From Streptomyces graminofaciens (GTDB taxonomy: Bacteria; Actinomycetota; Actinomycetes; Streptomycetales; Streptomycetaceae), in assembly GCF_030294945.1 (NCBI RefSeq), contig NZ_AP018448.1, positions 10,946,501-11,010,500 of the forward strand: 64,000 bases of DNA, read 5' to 3'. The notes under the pieces were generated by a model that was given only the letters and a program-made list of their open reading frames with translations, was not told the DNA's origin and did no database searches. This document shows, one piece after another, positions 44,749 to 52,694 of this stretch. The position numbers and the translations under genes were made by a program. Position 1 is the first letter of the stretch. Each line of letters starts with the position of its first letter.

Positions 44749-45645
44749 CTACGCCTGCAGAAACTTCCGGAACCAGTCGAGTGCTTCCGAGCCGGCGCGC
44801 TCGAACTGGGCGCGGTACGGGTCGAAGTGGCCGCCGGGTATGAGGATCAGCTTCTTGGGTTCGAGGGCGTCCTCGTAGGCCTCGAGAGCGACGTCGGTCA
44901 CCGTCAGGAAATCGTCCTTGGCAACGATCATCAACAAAGGCGTGGGGGACACCCTGCGGATGAACGACCCCGGCTCGTACATGCGCGCCATGCGGGTGGA
45001 GCGCACGGTCACCTTGTTCTCCCAGACGCCCTCGGGCAGCTCCTGGAGATAGAAGTCGACCGCGTCGCCGGAGTAGTAGGACGCGCGGACCGCCGGATCG
45101 CTGCTGACGATCTGCTGGTACGGGAGCGGTTCCCCGCGGGCGGCGCTGCGCTCCTCCTCCGCGAACCCCTCCTCAAGGGCGGGAACGAGATGCGGAGGCA
45201 CCCGCCGAAGCCCCTGCCGGTAGCCGCTGATGTTCGGGACCTGCGCGACGACGGCCTTCAGGCGCCGGTCCGTGGCACCGAGCACGATTGCGTGCCCACC
45301 GCCGTAACTGCTTCCCCAGACGCCGAGCCGGTCCGGATCGACCTCGGGCTGCGCCTCCAGGAAGGAGATCGCCCGACGCCAGTCCTCGGCCTGCACCCAC
45401 GGATTGACGTCCTGACGTGGCTCGCCGTCGCTGGCGCCGAACGTGCGGTGGTCGTGGAGGAGTACGGCGAAGCCCGCCTCGGCGAACCGCCGGGCGAAGC
45501 TCTCCAGGGCGTGCTCCTTGACGCCCGCGTAGCCGTGAGCCATGGAGATGGCCGGATGCGGGCCTTCGCCTTCGGGTACGAAGTACCAGCCGCGCAGGGT
45601 CACTCCACCGTCGGCGGTGAAGGCCACGTCTCGCCTGTCAACCAT
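44749..45645 (-). CDS. Alpha/beta hydrolase (dienelactone hydrolase/CocE-like)
   Basis: A 298-residue cytosolic hydrolase. ATG 45645 follows GAGAGGAACC. The oxyanion region is AISMAHGYAGVKEHALESFA; VLLHDHRTFGASDG and the nucleophile Ser113 in GVWGSSYGGGHAI follow. Acid and His are probably in IVAKDDFLTVTD and PGGHFDPY. It overlaps the upstream alpha/beta hydrolase by 8 bp, so the two are co-transcribed and translationally coupled. The pair likely acts on esters or lactones formed in the neighbouring oxidative module. Confidence 0.88.
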   Translation of the reverse strand: MVDRRDVAFTADGGVTLRGWYFVPEGEGPHPAISMAHGYAGVKEHALESFARRFAEAGFAVLLHDHRTFGASDGEPRQDVNPWVQAEDWRRAISFLEAQPEVDPDRLGVWGSSYGGGHAIVLGATDRRLKAVVAQVPNISGYRQGLRRVPPHLVPALEEGFAEEERSAARGEPLPYQQIVSSDPAVRASYYSGDAVDFYLQELPEGVWENKVTVRSTRMARMYEPGSFIRRVSPTPLLMIVAKDDFLTVTDVALEAYEDALEPKKLILIPGGHFDPYRAQFERAGSEALDWFRKFLQA

Positions 45646-46504
45646 GGTTCCTCTCTTCCTTACTGTCACTCCTGCCGCGCCGGGTGGGTGGCGGGCCGGT
45701 GGGGTGGGCTGCCGTCGGGGGGCCGTCGGCGAGCCAGGACTCGATCTGCTTCCAGCCCTCGGACCATTCCGGGTCGAGCATCATGGTGTGTCCGACGCCG
45801 GCTATTTTCCGGAGTCGCGCCCCGTAGCGCCGCGCAGTGGCCCGTACGGAGACGAGGGGCACGAGCCGGTCCTTCGCGGCGGCGAGTACCAGGACCGGCA
45901 GCGGCGGCACGCGCGTCGGCCGGTGGAAGAGGAACTGGTACTGGACGAGCGGGGAGTCGGGGGTCAGGCGCTTGCTCGCCTCGGCCGTCGCCGGGTCGTC
46001 CGGGTAGGCGTAGAGGATGTGGGGACCGAGCTTGATCGGCCTGCCGGCTATGTAGCGCGGCACTTCCAACGGCTGCCGGCGCAGTACGGCCAGAATCGTG
46101 TGCACCGCAGGGCGTGGGGGCAGCGGAGCGACCAGGATCATGGCAGCGGCGTTCGCCGCCGCGGCCGCGCGTTGGACGACGAGCGCGCCCATGGAGTGCC
46201 CGATCAGCACGACGGGCCCCGGGAGCGAGCGTGCGGCGCGGACGACGTCGGCCTCGTAGTCGCTCAGCGCGGAGCGGGCGGCGGTGCCGCCGCTGCCACC
46301 GTGGCCGCGCAGGGAGACCGCCCAGCTGTCGTGTCCGGCCGCGGCCGCCGCGGCCATCCAGTCCTCCCAGACCCAGGCGGCGTAGCCCAGACCGTGCACG
46401 AACAGCAACCGGGGTGTTCCGGGTGCCGCGGGTCCCACTGGCGCGGCGTGGAGCATCTCCAGTGCCGGTTCCCCGGTGAGACCTGGAAGCGTTGTTGCTT
46501 TCAT
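45638..46504 (-). CDS. Alpha/beta hydrolase (esterase/lipase-like)
   Basis: A 288-residue hydrolase. ATG 46504 is chosen because the upstream extension is non-coding in character. It has LLFVHGLGYAAWVWEDWM (HG oxyanion), WAVSLRGHGGSGG and nucleophile Ser104 in LIGHSMGALV. The acid is probably in AAAKDRLVP and the catalytic His in GVGHTMMLDPEW. It is the first gene of a two-gene minus operon that diverges from the flavin reductase operon; both promoters carry the same GTTGTCAC box. Confidence 0.88.
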   Translation of the reverse strand: MKATTLPGLTGEPALEMLHAAPVGPAAPGTPRLLFVHGLGYAAWVWEDWMAAAAAAGHDSWAVSLRGHGGSGGTAARSALSDYEADVVRAARSLPGPVVLIGHSMGALVVQRAAAAANAAAMILVAPLPPRPAVHTILAVLRRQPLEVPRYIAGRPIKLGPHILYAYPDDPATAEASKRLTPDSPLVQYQFLFHRPTRVPPLPVLVLAAAKDRLVPLVSVRATARRYGARLRKIAGVGHTMMLDPEWSEGWKQIESWLADGPPTAAHPTGPPPTRRGRSDSKEERNHG

Positions 46505-46522
46505 AGCGGCGGACCCTAACAG

Positions 46523-46534
46523 CTGTGTACACAG
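46523..46534. promoter_or_regulatory. Palindrome CTGTGTACACAG in the divergent promoter region
   Basis: A perfect 12-bp palindrome 19 bp upstream of the ATG at 46504, overlapping the GTTGTCAC box on the minus strand. A related CTGTACACA occurs at 46654-46663. It may be an operator half of the divergent hydrolase/flavin reductase control region. Confidence 0.55.
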
Positions 46535-46542
46535 GTGACAAC
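46528..46542 (-). promoter_or_regulatory. Shared box GTTGTCACCTGTGTA, minus-strand hydrolase promoter
   Basis: Read on the minus strand, this 15-mer differs by one base from the plus-strand box at 46628-46642. It lies 24-38 bp upstream of the hydrolase start at 46504, so a protein bound here would sit on the promoter. Confidence 0.6.
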
Positions 46543-46627
46543 GGTATGACTCTGTCATTTCGAACGCGTTGAAGCGGCCTCCCCTCGCCGGAGCCCCGCC
46601 GGGCATTTCAGTTGGCGCACACCTGGT

Positions 46628-46654
46628 GTTGTCACATGTGTAAGCGCTACGCTC
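46628..46654 (+). promoter_or_regulatory. Shared box upstream of the flavin reductase operon
   Basis: GTTGTCACATGTGTAAGCG is followed by CTACGCTC. The 24 bases from 46631 match the region upstream of the CGNR regulator (49660-49683) at 20 positions, and its first 15 match the minus-strand box at 46528-46542 at 14. It lies 155 bp before the ATG at 46809. It is probably a regulator site plus promoter core (TACGCT as a -10-like element). Confidence 0.65.
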
Positions 46655-46808
46655 CTGTACACACCAGAGGTCGTCCCTCTCGCCCCGCGCTTCCCCGGGG
46701 CTATCCGCACCCGGTACCGACCGGGAATCGAGCCGGCCATCGTCGCGGGCGCCGAGAGCAGGCCGAGACCGGCAGCCCTTCGGATGAGGCGTTCAACGGA
46801 GAGTGCAA

Positions 46809-47531
46809 ATGATCATCGATACGGCATCGCTCGACGCCAGGTCGAGCTACAAACTTCTCATCGGCAGCGTTCTGCCGCGCGCGATCGCCTGGGTCAGCAC
46901 CCGGTCGACCGCGGGCGTCGGCAACGTGGCCCCGGTGTCCTTCTTCACCGTCGTCGGCCGCCTTCCCCCGATCGTGTCGATCTCCCTTCAGCCCCGCTCC
47001 GACGAGGTCACCCTGAAGGACACGTTCGTCAACATCCGGGACACCGGTGAGTTCGTGGTGAACATGGCGTCGATCGGCCATGCCGACGAGGTGCACCGCT
47101 CCGCCTTCGAGTTCGACCCGGAGGTCGACGAATTCGAGGCACTCGGCCTGGAGAAGGGCAAGTGCGAGGTCGTAGCGGCGCCCCGGATCGCCGACGCCCC
47201 TGTTTCCATGGAGTGCGTGGTGGATCGGATCATCCCCATGCCCCCGATGCCGGACCACGTGGTCTGGGGGCGCGTGGAGCGCTTCCACGTGCGCGACGAC
47301 CTCTACCTGCCCGGCGGGCGCATCGACATCGGTGCCCTGGGGGCCGTTGGGCGTCTGGCCGCCGAGTACTCGCTCGTCAACAACATCTTCACCACCCCCC
47401 TTCCCGAGGAGCTCGTCGAGCGTCTGCGCGTGACGCGCAGCGCGCGGCTCGATGAACGTCCGACGGACTTCTCACCCATCGACACGGCGGAATGGTCGCC
47501 TTCCGGATCAACGAGGACGGAACCGAAATGA
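46809..47531 (+). CDS. Flavin reductase-like FMN-binding protein
   Basis: A 240-residue split-barrel protein of the flavin reductase/DIM6-NTAB family. ATG 46809 follows GGAGAG; an in-frame GTG six bases upstream is possible. Family features are RAIAWVSTRSTAGVGNVAPV, FFTVVGRLPPIVSISLQPR, DTFVNIRDTGEFVVNMA and GLEKGKCEVVAAPRIADAPV. Members either supply reduced flavin to a monooxygenase or act as flavin-dependent oxidoreductases themselves. No separate monooxygenase is adjacent. It is the first gene of the operon and overlaps the next by ATGA. Confidence 0.88.
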   Translation: MIIDTASLDARSSYKLLIGSVLPRAIAWVSTRSTAGVGNVAPVSFFTVVGRLPPIVSISLQPRSDEVTLKDTFVNIRDTGEFVVNMASIGHADEVHRSAFEFDPEVDEFEALGLEKGKCEVVAAPRIADAPVSMECVVDRIIPMPPMPDHVVWGRVERFHVRDDLYLPGGRIDIGALGAVGRLAAEYSLVNNIFTTPLPEELVERLRVTRSARLDERPTDFSPIDTAEWSPSGSTRTEPK

Positions 47532-48748
47532 CCAGAGACTTTGTTCGCACCGACCCAGCCGGTACCGGCGGTGGCGAGGCGCTCCCGCATGCGCCGACAC
47601 TGCTGCTCGTCCACGGCTTCCTGGACGATGCCACCGTTTGGGACGGCTTCGTCGAAGCCCTGAAGGGTGCCGTGGCGACGGCGCGTATCGATCTTCCGGG
47701 TTCCGGGACCCGTGCGTCCTCTGCCGAGGACACGGAGAAGCTGAGCCTGGCCCTGTTCGCCGACGAGGTCGCATCCGTCGTCGACGACATCAAGGGACCC
47801 GTCGTCGTGGTGGGCCAGAGCATGGGCTCCCAGGTTGCCGAACTCGCGGCCGCCGCCCGGCCCGGGCGCGTCGCCGGACTGGTTCTGCTCACGCCGGTCC
47901 CGCTCGGGGGCACCCGTCTGCCCGAGGAAGCCGTTGTGCCGTTCCGGGCGCTCGGCGGGAACGCGGAGGCCCAGCGTGCCGTTCGCACCCAGCTCTCGCC
48001 GGCGCTCGACAAGGAGGCACTGGACGCGCTGGGTCGCAGCGGCCTGCTGGTTGCCCCGCCCGTGGTCGCACGGTACGTCGACATCTGGAACAACGGTGTC
48101 GAGGAGGCACCGGAACAGAGCGCGTACTCCGGCCCCGTTCTCATCGTCCGCGGCGGCAGCGACGGCTTCGTCACCGAGGAAGTTGTCACTGGCGCCATCG
48201 CGCCTCGTTTCCCTGCTGCGCGTCAGGCGACGGTTCCCGGCGGTGGGCACTGGCTGCACGTGGAGTACCCCCACGCCCTGGCCCGCGAAGTCCTGGGCTT
48301 CCTCCAGAACTTGAATGCCGGCGATGCGGCTTCGGGCTGGCGCAGCGGCTTCTCGGAGCATTCCGAAAACACCTTCGCGCAGGGCTTCGCCGAGGACGTC
48401 GTGCTGGAGGCCAGCATTCTTGCCCGGCCTATCGCCGGTCGGGCGCTCGTCGCCTCTGCTCTCGCGGCTGCGAGCACGATCTACGAGTCGCTGGAGTTCA
48501 CGGCCGAGGCCTCCGACGCAACCACGACCTACCTGCAGTGGAAGGCGACGGCGTTCGGCGGAGTGGAGTTCTCCGGCGTCACTCTTCTGGAGAAGAACGC
48601 AGAGGGCGATGTCGTCCGGGCGGCGATCCACCATCGTCCGCTCGGAGCAGTCCTGCGATTCTCCGCCACGGTCCGCGACCGGCTGGTCGGCGTCGTCCCG
48701 CCCGATCACTTCTATGCGGGCGACCCGCAGCCCGCTCCGGGCGCATAG
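47528..48748 (+). CDS. Alpha/beta hydrolase fused to an NTF2/SnoaL-like domain
   Basis: A 406-residue two-domain protein. Residues ~1-265 are an alpha/beta hydrolase with LLLVHGFLDDATVWDGF, nucleophile Ser98 in VVGQSMGSQV, an acidic residue in RGGSDGFVT and His in PGGGHWLHVEYP. Residues ~275-400 fit a SnoaL/NTF2-like cone: helices in SENTFAQGFAEDVVLEASI and strands TYLQWKATAFGGVEFSGVTL and GDVVRAAIHHRPLGAVLRF. The fusion suggests that hydrolysis is combined with a second step such as isomerisation, cyclisation or substrate holding. It is coupled to the flavin reductase-like gene and precedes a crotonase by 69 bp. Confidence 0.85.
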   Translation: MTRDFVRTDPAGTGGGEALPHAPTLLLVHGFLDDATVWDGFVEALKGAVATARIDLPGSGTRASSAEDTEKLSLALFADEVASVVDDIKGPVVVVGQSMGSQVAELAAAARPGRVAGLVLLTPVPLGGTRLPEEAVVPFRALGGNAEAQRAVRTQLSPALDKEALDALGRSGLLVAPPVVARYVDIWNNGVEEAPEQSAYSGPVLIVRGGSDGFVTEEVVTGAIAPRFPAARQATVPGGGHWLHVEYPHALAREVLGFLQNLNAGDAASGWRSGFSEHSENTFAQGFAEDVVLEASILARPIAGRALVASALAAASTIYESLEFTAEASDATTTYLQWKATAFGGVEFSGVTLLEKNAEGDVVRAAIHHRPLGAVLRFSATVRDRLVGVVPPDHFYAGDPQPAPGA

Positions 48749-48817
48749 CCCGGTTCCCCGTCTGTTCCGCGCGGCCACCTTCAGCAACCGTGCCTGCAGG
48801 AAAGAAATGGAAGACCG

Positions 48818-49606
48818 ATGAGCCATCTTGGTTTCGACATCAACGACCACGTCGCCGAGATCGTCCTGGACAACCCGCCGCAGAACCGTATCGACGAACA
48901 GATGGCCGAGGAACTGCTCGCAGCGGTAGAGAAGGCGGAGTCATCGGGGGCGCGGGCGATCCTTCTGCGGGCCGAAGGGCCTGACTTCTGCTTCGGCGGG
49001 GACATCGTCACGTGGCCCGACCTCGACGTGCGGCAGCTGCGGATGCTGTTCGAGCGGTACATGTTCGCCTTCAACCGCTTCGAGCAGATTCCCGTGCCAG
49101 TGATCGCAGCGGTGAACGGCCTGTGCTTCGGCGGGGGCTTCGAACTCGCGCTGCGCTCCGACGTGATCTTCGCCGGCGAGGGGGCCCGGTTCGGGCACCC
49201 CGAGCAGACCCTGGGCATCGTCACCCTGCTTGGCGGCATCTACCGATCGGCCGCTCGTGCGGGCCGTGCCAGGGCCTACGAATGGGCACTGACCTCGGAA
49301 CAGGTGCCCGCTGCCACCATGGCGCAGGCCGGAGTCGTCAACCACATCCTGCCCGATGCCGAAGTCCTCGAGGCCGCTCGGGCTTTCGCCCGCAAGGTGG
49401 CCGCAGGGCCCACCCGGGCGCACGCCGCGCACAAGGCGCTGCTGCGGATGTGGGAAGCCGGAGGCGTGAAGGCCGCCGACGACTCGATGTTCGACATCGC
49501 CATCCCCTTGTTCGAGTCCAAGGATGTGGCTGTCGCTCTCACGTCGGCCGTGGCGGCCTACAAGGCCGGACGGCCCCGACCCACCGTCGACTTCACCGGG
49601 GAATAG
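48818..49606 (+). CDS. Enoyl-CoA hydratase/isomerase
   Basis: A 262-residue crotonase starting at ATG 48818. Unlike the crotonase at 6290, both catalytic Glu positions are kept: GLCFGGGFELALRSDVIF and RFGHPEQTLGIVTLLGG. The oxyanion loop is AEGPDFCFGGDIVTW. It likely hydrates or isomerises an enoyl-CoA made in this module. It is the third gene of the operon, which ends at a hairpin at 49615-49640. Confidence 0.9.
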   Translation: MSHLGFDINDHVAEIVLDNPPQNRIDEQMAEELLAAVEKAESSGARAILLRAEGPDFCFGGDIVTWPDLDVRQLRMLFERYMFAFNRFEQIPVPVIAAVNGLCFGGGFELALRSDVIFAGEGARFGHPEQTLGIVTLLGGIYRSAARAGRARAYEWALTSEQVPAATMAQAGVVNHILPDAEVLEAARAFARKVAAGPTRAHAAHKALLRMWEAGGVKAADDSMFDIAIPLFESKDVAVALTSAVAAYKAGRPRPTVDFTGE

Positions 49607-49614
49607 GTCCCCTC

Positions 49615-49640
49615 GCGGGGCCGTCTGCAGGCGGCCCCGC
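49615..49640 (+). terminator. Terminator after the crotonase gene
   Basis: GCGGGGCCG (49615-49623) pairs perfectly with CGGCCCCGC (49632-49640) over an 8-nt loop, starting eight bases beyond the crotonase stop. Confidence 0.75.
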
Positions 49641-49657
49641 TCATGCGGTCTGGCCAT

Positions 49658-49683
49658 GGGTCACAGGTGAAAGCGATAGGCTC
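49658..49683 (+). promoter_or_regulatory. Shared box upstream of the CGNR regulator
   Basis: GGGTCACAGGTGAAAGCG followed by ATAGGCTC matches the box at 46631-46654 at 20 of 24 bases. It lies 45-70 bp upstream of the regulator ATG at 49728. Conservation in front of both the regulator and the structural operon suggests autoregulation plus operon control. Confidence 0.65.
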
Positions 49684-49727
49684 TTACGGAGGCGATGCAA
49701 GCACCCTGACGGCACCAGGAGGACACG

Positions 49728-50354
49728 ATGAGTGCGGCGGTCCAATGGCCGGCCTCGGCTCGCTATGAGGAAGTCGAACACAACGCCCCAGGCGGGCTGG
49801 GATTCGTACAGGACCTCTTGAACACAGCGAGCCTGGGCAAGCCACGCCAGCCTGACCTCCTGGAGTCCGTCGATACGGCGGAGCAATGGCTTCGGTCATC
49901 CCTCACAACGCTGAGCAGTATCGACTCCAGCGCTCCTTCCGCTCCATGCCCCCTTGATGCACGGGGCCTCGGTCGCCTCCAATCGCTGCGCGACGACCTC
50001 CGCGCCGCGCTGGCCACCGGGCATGCCGACGAACCTTCCGCCGCCGTCGCCGCACCGTCGATCGAGACGACGGCAGCCGTCACTCTGGACGCCGGAGGCG
50101 CGCGGCTGCACGCTCGCGGCAAGGGTGTCGAACTTCTCCGCTCGTACGTCATGATCCAACTGGCCGCCGCCACCTATGCCGACACGATGCGGCGACTGAA
50201 GGTGTGTGCGAACCCTCGCTGTCGCGGTGCGTTCTACGACCGCTCCAAGAACTGCTCGCGTCTCTGGCACGACGTCACCACCTGCGGGAACACCCAGAAC
50301 GTACGGGCCTATCGGGCCCGTCTGAAAGAACGCGGGCTCTCCTCGGCGCGGTGA
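49728..50354 (+). CDS. CGNR zinc-finger (ABATE-domain) regulator
   Basis: A 208-residue protein. The N-terminal ABATE-like domain reads ALGFVQDLLNTASLG-like sequence, LLESVDTAEQWLRSSL and DARGLGRLQSLRDDLRAALA. The C-terminal CGNR finger is KVCANPRCRGAFYDRSKNCS followed by RLWHDVTTCGNTQNVRAYRA. Four Cys are kept; the Arg of the CGNR signature is Thr here (CGNT). The family is thought to bind DNA and to act as stress- or metabolite-responsive regulators. The shared upstream box makes it the most likely controller of the operon at 46809 and of the divergent hydrolase pair. Confidence 0.87.
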   Translation: MSAAVQWPASARYEEVEHNAPGGLGFVQDLLNTASLGKPRQPDLLESVDTAEQWLRSSLTTLSSIDSSAPSAPCPLDARGLGRLQSLRDDLRAALATGHADEPSAAVAAPSIETTAAVTLDAGGARLHARGKGVELLRSYVMIQLAAATYADTMRRLKVCANPRCRGAFYDRSKNCSRLWHDVTTCGNTQNVRAYRARLKERGLSSAR

Positions 50355-50614
50355 TGCGATCCGCAGCGGACGCCGCCGCGCGCGGTGCGGGCGCTGCCGA
50401 AGACGCACAGCCAGCGGGACGGCGACGCCCCGCCACCGTCCGTCCCGGAGCAACCGAGGCAACCGACCCGAAGCCTGGCTGACGCCTCCTGCCGCGGCAC
50501 GCTGGGCAACCTCGCCGTACAGTGTGATCCGCCCGGCGGAGTTCGCGGGATGCTCGCCGACTGCCGCTTCGTCATGCAGGCCGTCTCCTGCTTGCGCCCC
50601 GTGCCGCCTCGCAC
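50355..50614. other. Gap with no recognisable gene
   Basis: Between the CGNR regulator stop and the MFS remnant no frame has recognisable content. It may be the 5' continuation of the decayed transporter. Confidence 0.4.
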
Positions 50615-51000
50615 CGAACGCGGGCGTGCTGATCGCGGGGCGGGCTCTGCCGGCGGCCTTCGCCGCCCTGGTCACACCTACGTCACTCGTCCCGATCCGG
50701 CCGGAATTCCCGTCGGCCGTCGGCCGGTTGCCATCGGCACCTGGGGTTCCACGGGCGGCGACCGCTCTCGGACCCATGCCCGCCGCGCTGCTGACCGGGC
50801 TCGGTGCGGGTCTCACCCTGCCCGACCAGTCCGGAACCGCCACCCAGTCGCTGCCTGCGCGGTACGCGCTCGGCTCGGCGATCAACGCAGCCTCCGCCAG
50901 CTCCGCGCTGTCCTCGGCAACCCGCGGCGGTCACGGCCGCCGAATCCTTCCAAGGCGGCTGGCGGCTCTTCGCAGTTCGCGGTCTGGCTGCCCGTGACTA
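50615..51000 (+). pseudogene. MFS drug-transporter relic with internal deletion
   Basis: VLIAGRALPAAFAALVTPTS followed by LVPIRPEFP matches transmembrane segment 4 and the following loop of EmrB/QacA-type MFS proteins. Shortly after, GPMPAALLTGLGAGLTLPDQ and ARYALGSAINAASAS match a region near helix 11-12, so most of the middle is missing. The end (AAESFQGGWRLFAVRGLAA) lies in a different frame. Deleted and frameshifted, it cannot transport. Confidence 0.65.
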
Positions 51001-51101
51001 CGGGCGGACAAAAGCGGCTGACCCGGCCCCCGGGTGACCCCTTCGACGCATGGCCCACTTGCCCGGCGGAAGTGCGGCACAGCCCGTCAACAACTTGTCT
51101 T

Positions 51102-51132
51102 GTACATAGTCATTGGTATTTTGACCATGTAC
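51102..51132. promoter_or_regulatory. Inverted repeat upstream of the CoA-transferase genes
   Basis: GTACATAGTCA (51102-51112) and TGACCATGTAC (51122-51132) match at 10 of 11 positions across a 9-nt AT-rich spacer. It is 75 bp upstream of the TTG start at 51207, in a notably AT-rich patch, and is a strong operator candidate. The regulator gene is not in the immediate vicinity. Confidence 0.7.
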
Positions 51133-51206
51133 GAATCGCCTCTCTCGATGTACTGTTACCGCCAGCAGGGCGGCATTGAGGCCGCTTCGCGAAAGGGTGA
51201 TGTCAC

Positions 51207-51965
51207 TTGATCTCGAAGGTCTGTCCGAGTGCCGCCGAGGCTGTGGCGGGCATCGAGGACGGGGCGACGATCATGATCGGTGGTTTCGGCAGAGCCGGTC
51301 AGCCCGTGGAGTTGATCGACGCCCTTCTTGAGCAGGGCGCCCGCGATCTCGTGGTCATCAACAACAACGCAGGCAACGGAAACACGGGCCTGGCCGCTCT
51401 GCTCGCCACAGGCCGCGTCCGCAAGATCATCTGCTCGTTCCCGCGTCAGAGTGACTCCTACGTCTTCGACCGCCTCTACCGGGCGGGGAAGATCGTGCTC
51501 GAACTCGCACCGCAGGGGACACTGGCTGAACGCATCCGAGCCGCAGGCGCGGGAATCGGCGCGTTCTTCACTCCCACCGGCTTCGGCACCCCGCTGGCCG
51601 CCGGCAAGGAGCATCGGGTCATCGGCGGGCGCGACCACGTGCTGGAACACCCTCTGCGCGCCGACCATGCGCTGGTGAGCGGCCGTCTGGCCGACCGCTG
51701 GAGCAACGTGGTGTACCGCAAGACCGCGCGGAACTTCGGGCCGATCATGGCTGCCGCCGCGCAGAGCACCGTCGTACAGGTGGACCGTGTCGTGGAGCTG
51801 GGCGCGATCGATCCCGAGACCGTTGTCACGCCGGGGATCTTCGTCGATCGGGTGGTGGGTGTCGGGGAGCGGACATGGCTGCGTGAGGGTGCCTTCGTCG
51901 GCGCCGCGGACGCGGGGGGCAACCCGAACCCGAGCACCATCGAATCACGGGACGAAAACCGATGA
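51207..51965 (+). CDS. pcaI: 3-oxoacid (3-oxoadipate) CoA-transferase subunit A
   Basis: A 252-residue family I CoA-transferase alpha subunit. TTG 51207 follows AAGGGTGA. It has DGATIMIGGFGRAGQPVELI, LVVINNNAGNGNTGLAALLA, RKIICSFPRQSDSYVF and FFTPTGFGTPLAAGKEHRVI. With a beta subunit it moves CoA from succinyl-CoA to 3-oxoadipate or a similar oxoacid. The next gene is the B subunit (4-bp overlap), then a thiolase, the usual terminal steps of the beta-ketoadipate pathway. Because aromatic-ring genes are not in the window, the symbol is by context. The operon may be impaired since the B gene is frameshifted. Confidence 0.85.
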   Translation: MISKVCPSAAEAVAGIEDGATIMIGGFGRAGQPVELIDALLEQGARDLVVINNNAGNGNTGLAALLATGRVRKIICSFPRQSDSYVFDRLYRAGKIVLELAPQGTLAERIRAAGAGIGAFFTPTGFGTPLAAGKEHRVIGGRDHVLEHPLRADHALVSGRLADRWSNVVYRKTARNFGPIMAAAAQSTVVQVDRVVELGAIDPETVVTPGIFVDRVVGVGERTWLREGAFVGAADAGGNPNPSTIESRDENR

Positions 51966-52638
51966 CCGTTCTCAGCTCCGGCCTTTCCCGCCGCGAACTC
52001 GCCGCCCGCATCGCGCTCGACATTCCCGAGGGATCCGTCGTGAACCTGGGGATCGGCGCGCCGACGCTCGTGGCCGATGCCATCCCCGAAGATGTGGAAG
52101 TCGTTCTGCACACCGAGAACGGCATGCCGGCGATGGGGCCCGCACCAGTGCCAGGCCACATCGATCCGGATCTCATCAACGCGGGGAAGCAGCCGGTGAC
52201 CGAGCGGCCCGGAGCCTCCTATTTCCACCACGCCGACTCGTTCGCCATGATGCGCGGAGGGCACCTGGACATCTGCGTGCTCGGGGCGTTCCAGATCTCC
52301 GAGCACGGCGACCTGGCCAACTGGCACACCGGCGCCGTCGACGCCATACCCGCGGTCGGCGGGGCGATGGACCTGGCGGTCGGGGCCAAGTCGGTGTGGG
52401 TGATGACTGATCTGCTCACCCGGACGGCACACCAAAAGTCGTCACACAGTGCACCTACCCCCTCACCGGCGTGGGCTGCGTCACCCGCGTCTACACCAAC
52501 CACGCGGTATTCGACATCACCCCCGCCGGCTTTGCGGTGCGCGAGTTGTTCGGCACCGCCACGATCGACGCGCTCACCTCGGCCACCGGACTGCCCCTCA
52601 GGGATGGACGAGTTGTCCCCCTTGCCGGCCGTTCCTGA
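51962..52638 (+). pseudogene. pcaJ: 3-oxoacid CoA-transferase subunit B, frameshifted
   Basis: From ATG 51962 the frame encodes a normal beta subunit (RIALDIPEGSVVNLGIGAPT, the catalytic Glu in LHTENGMPAMGP, FAMMRGGHLDICVLGAFQIS, KSVWVMTDLLTR). Near 52422 one base seems to be missing: the expected continuation DGTPKVVTQCTYPLTGVGCV, then FDITPAGFAVRELFGTATID and a stop at 52638, is in another frame. Unshifted translation runs on with unrelated sequence to 52705, past the thiolase start. Either this is a real inactivating mutation or a one-base sequencing error. The lost part is the last ~70 residues of a ~225-residue subunit. Confidence 0.8.
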
Positions 52639-52694
52639 CAAGACGCCAGCACAATTCCGCCACTCGACGACCATGAACGAAAACGGACGAGGTC

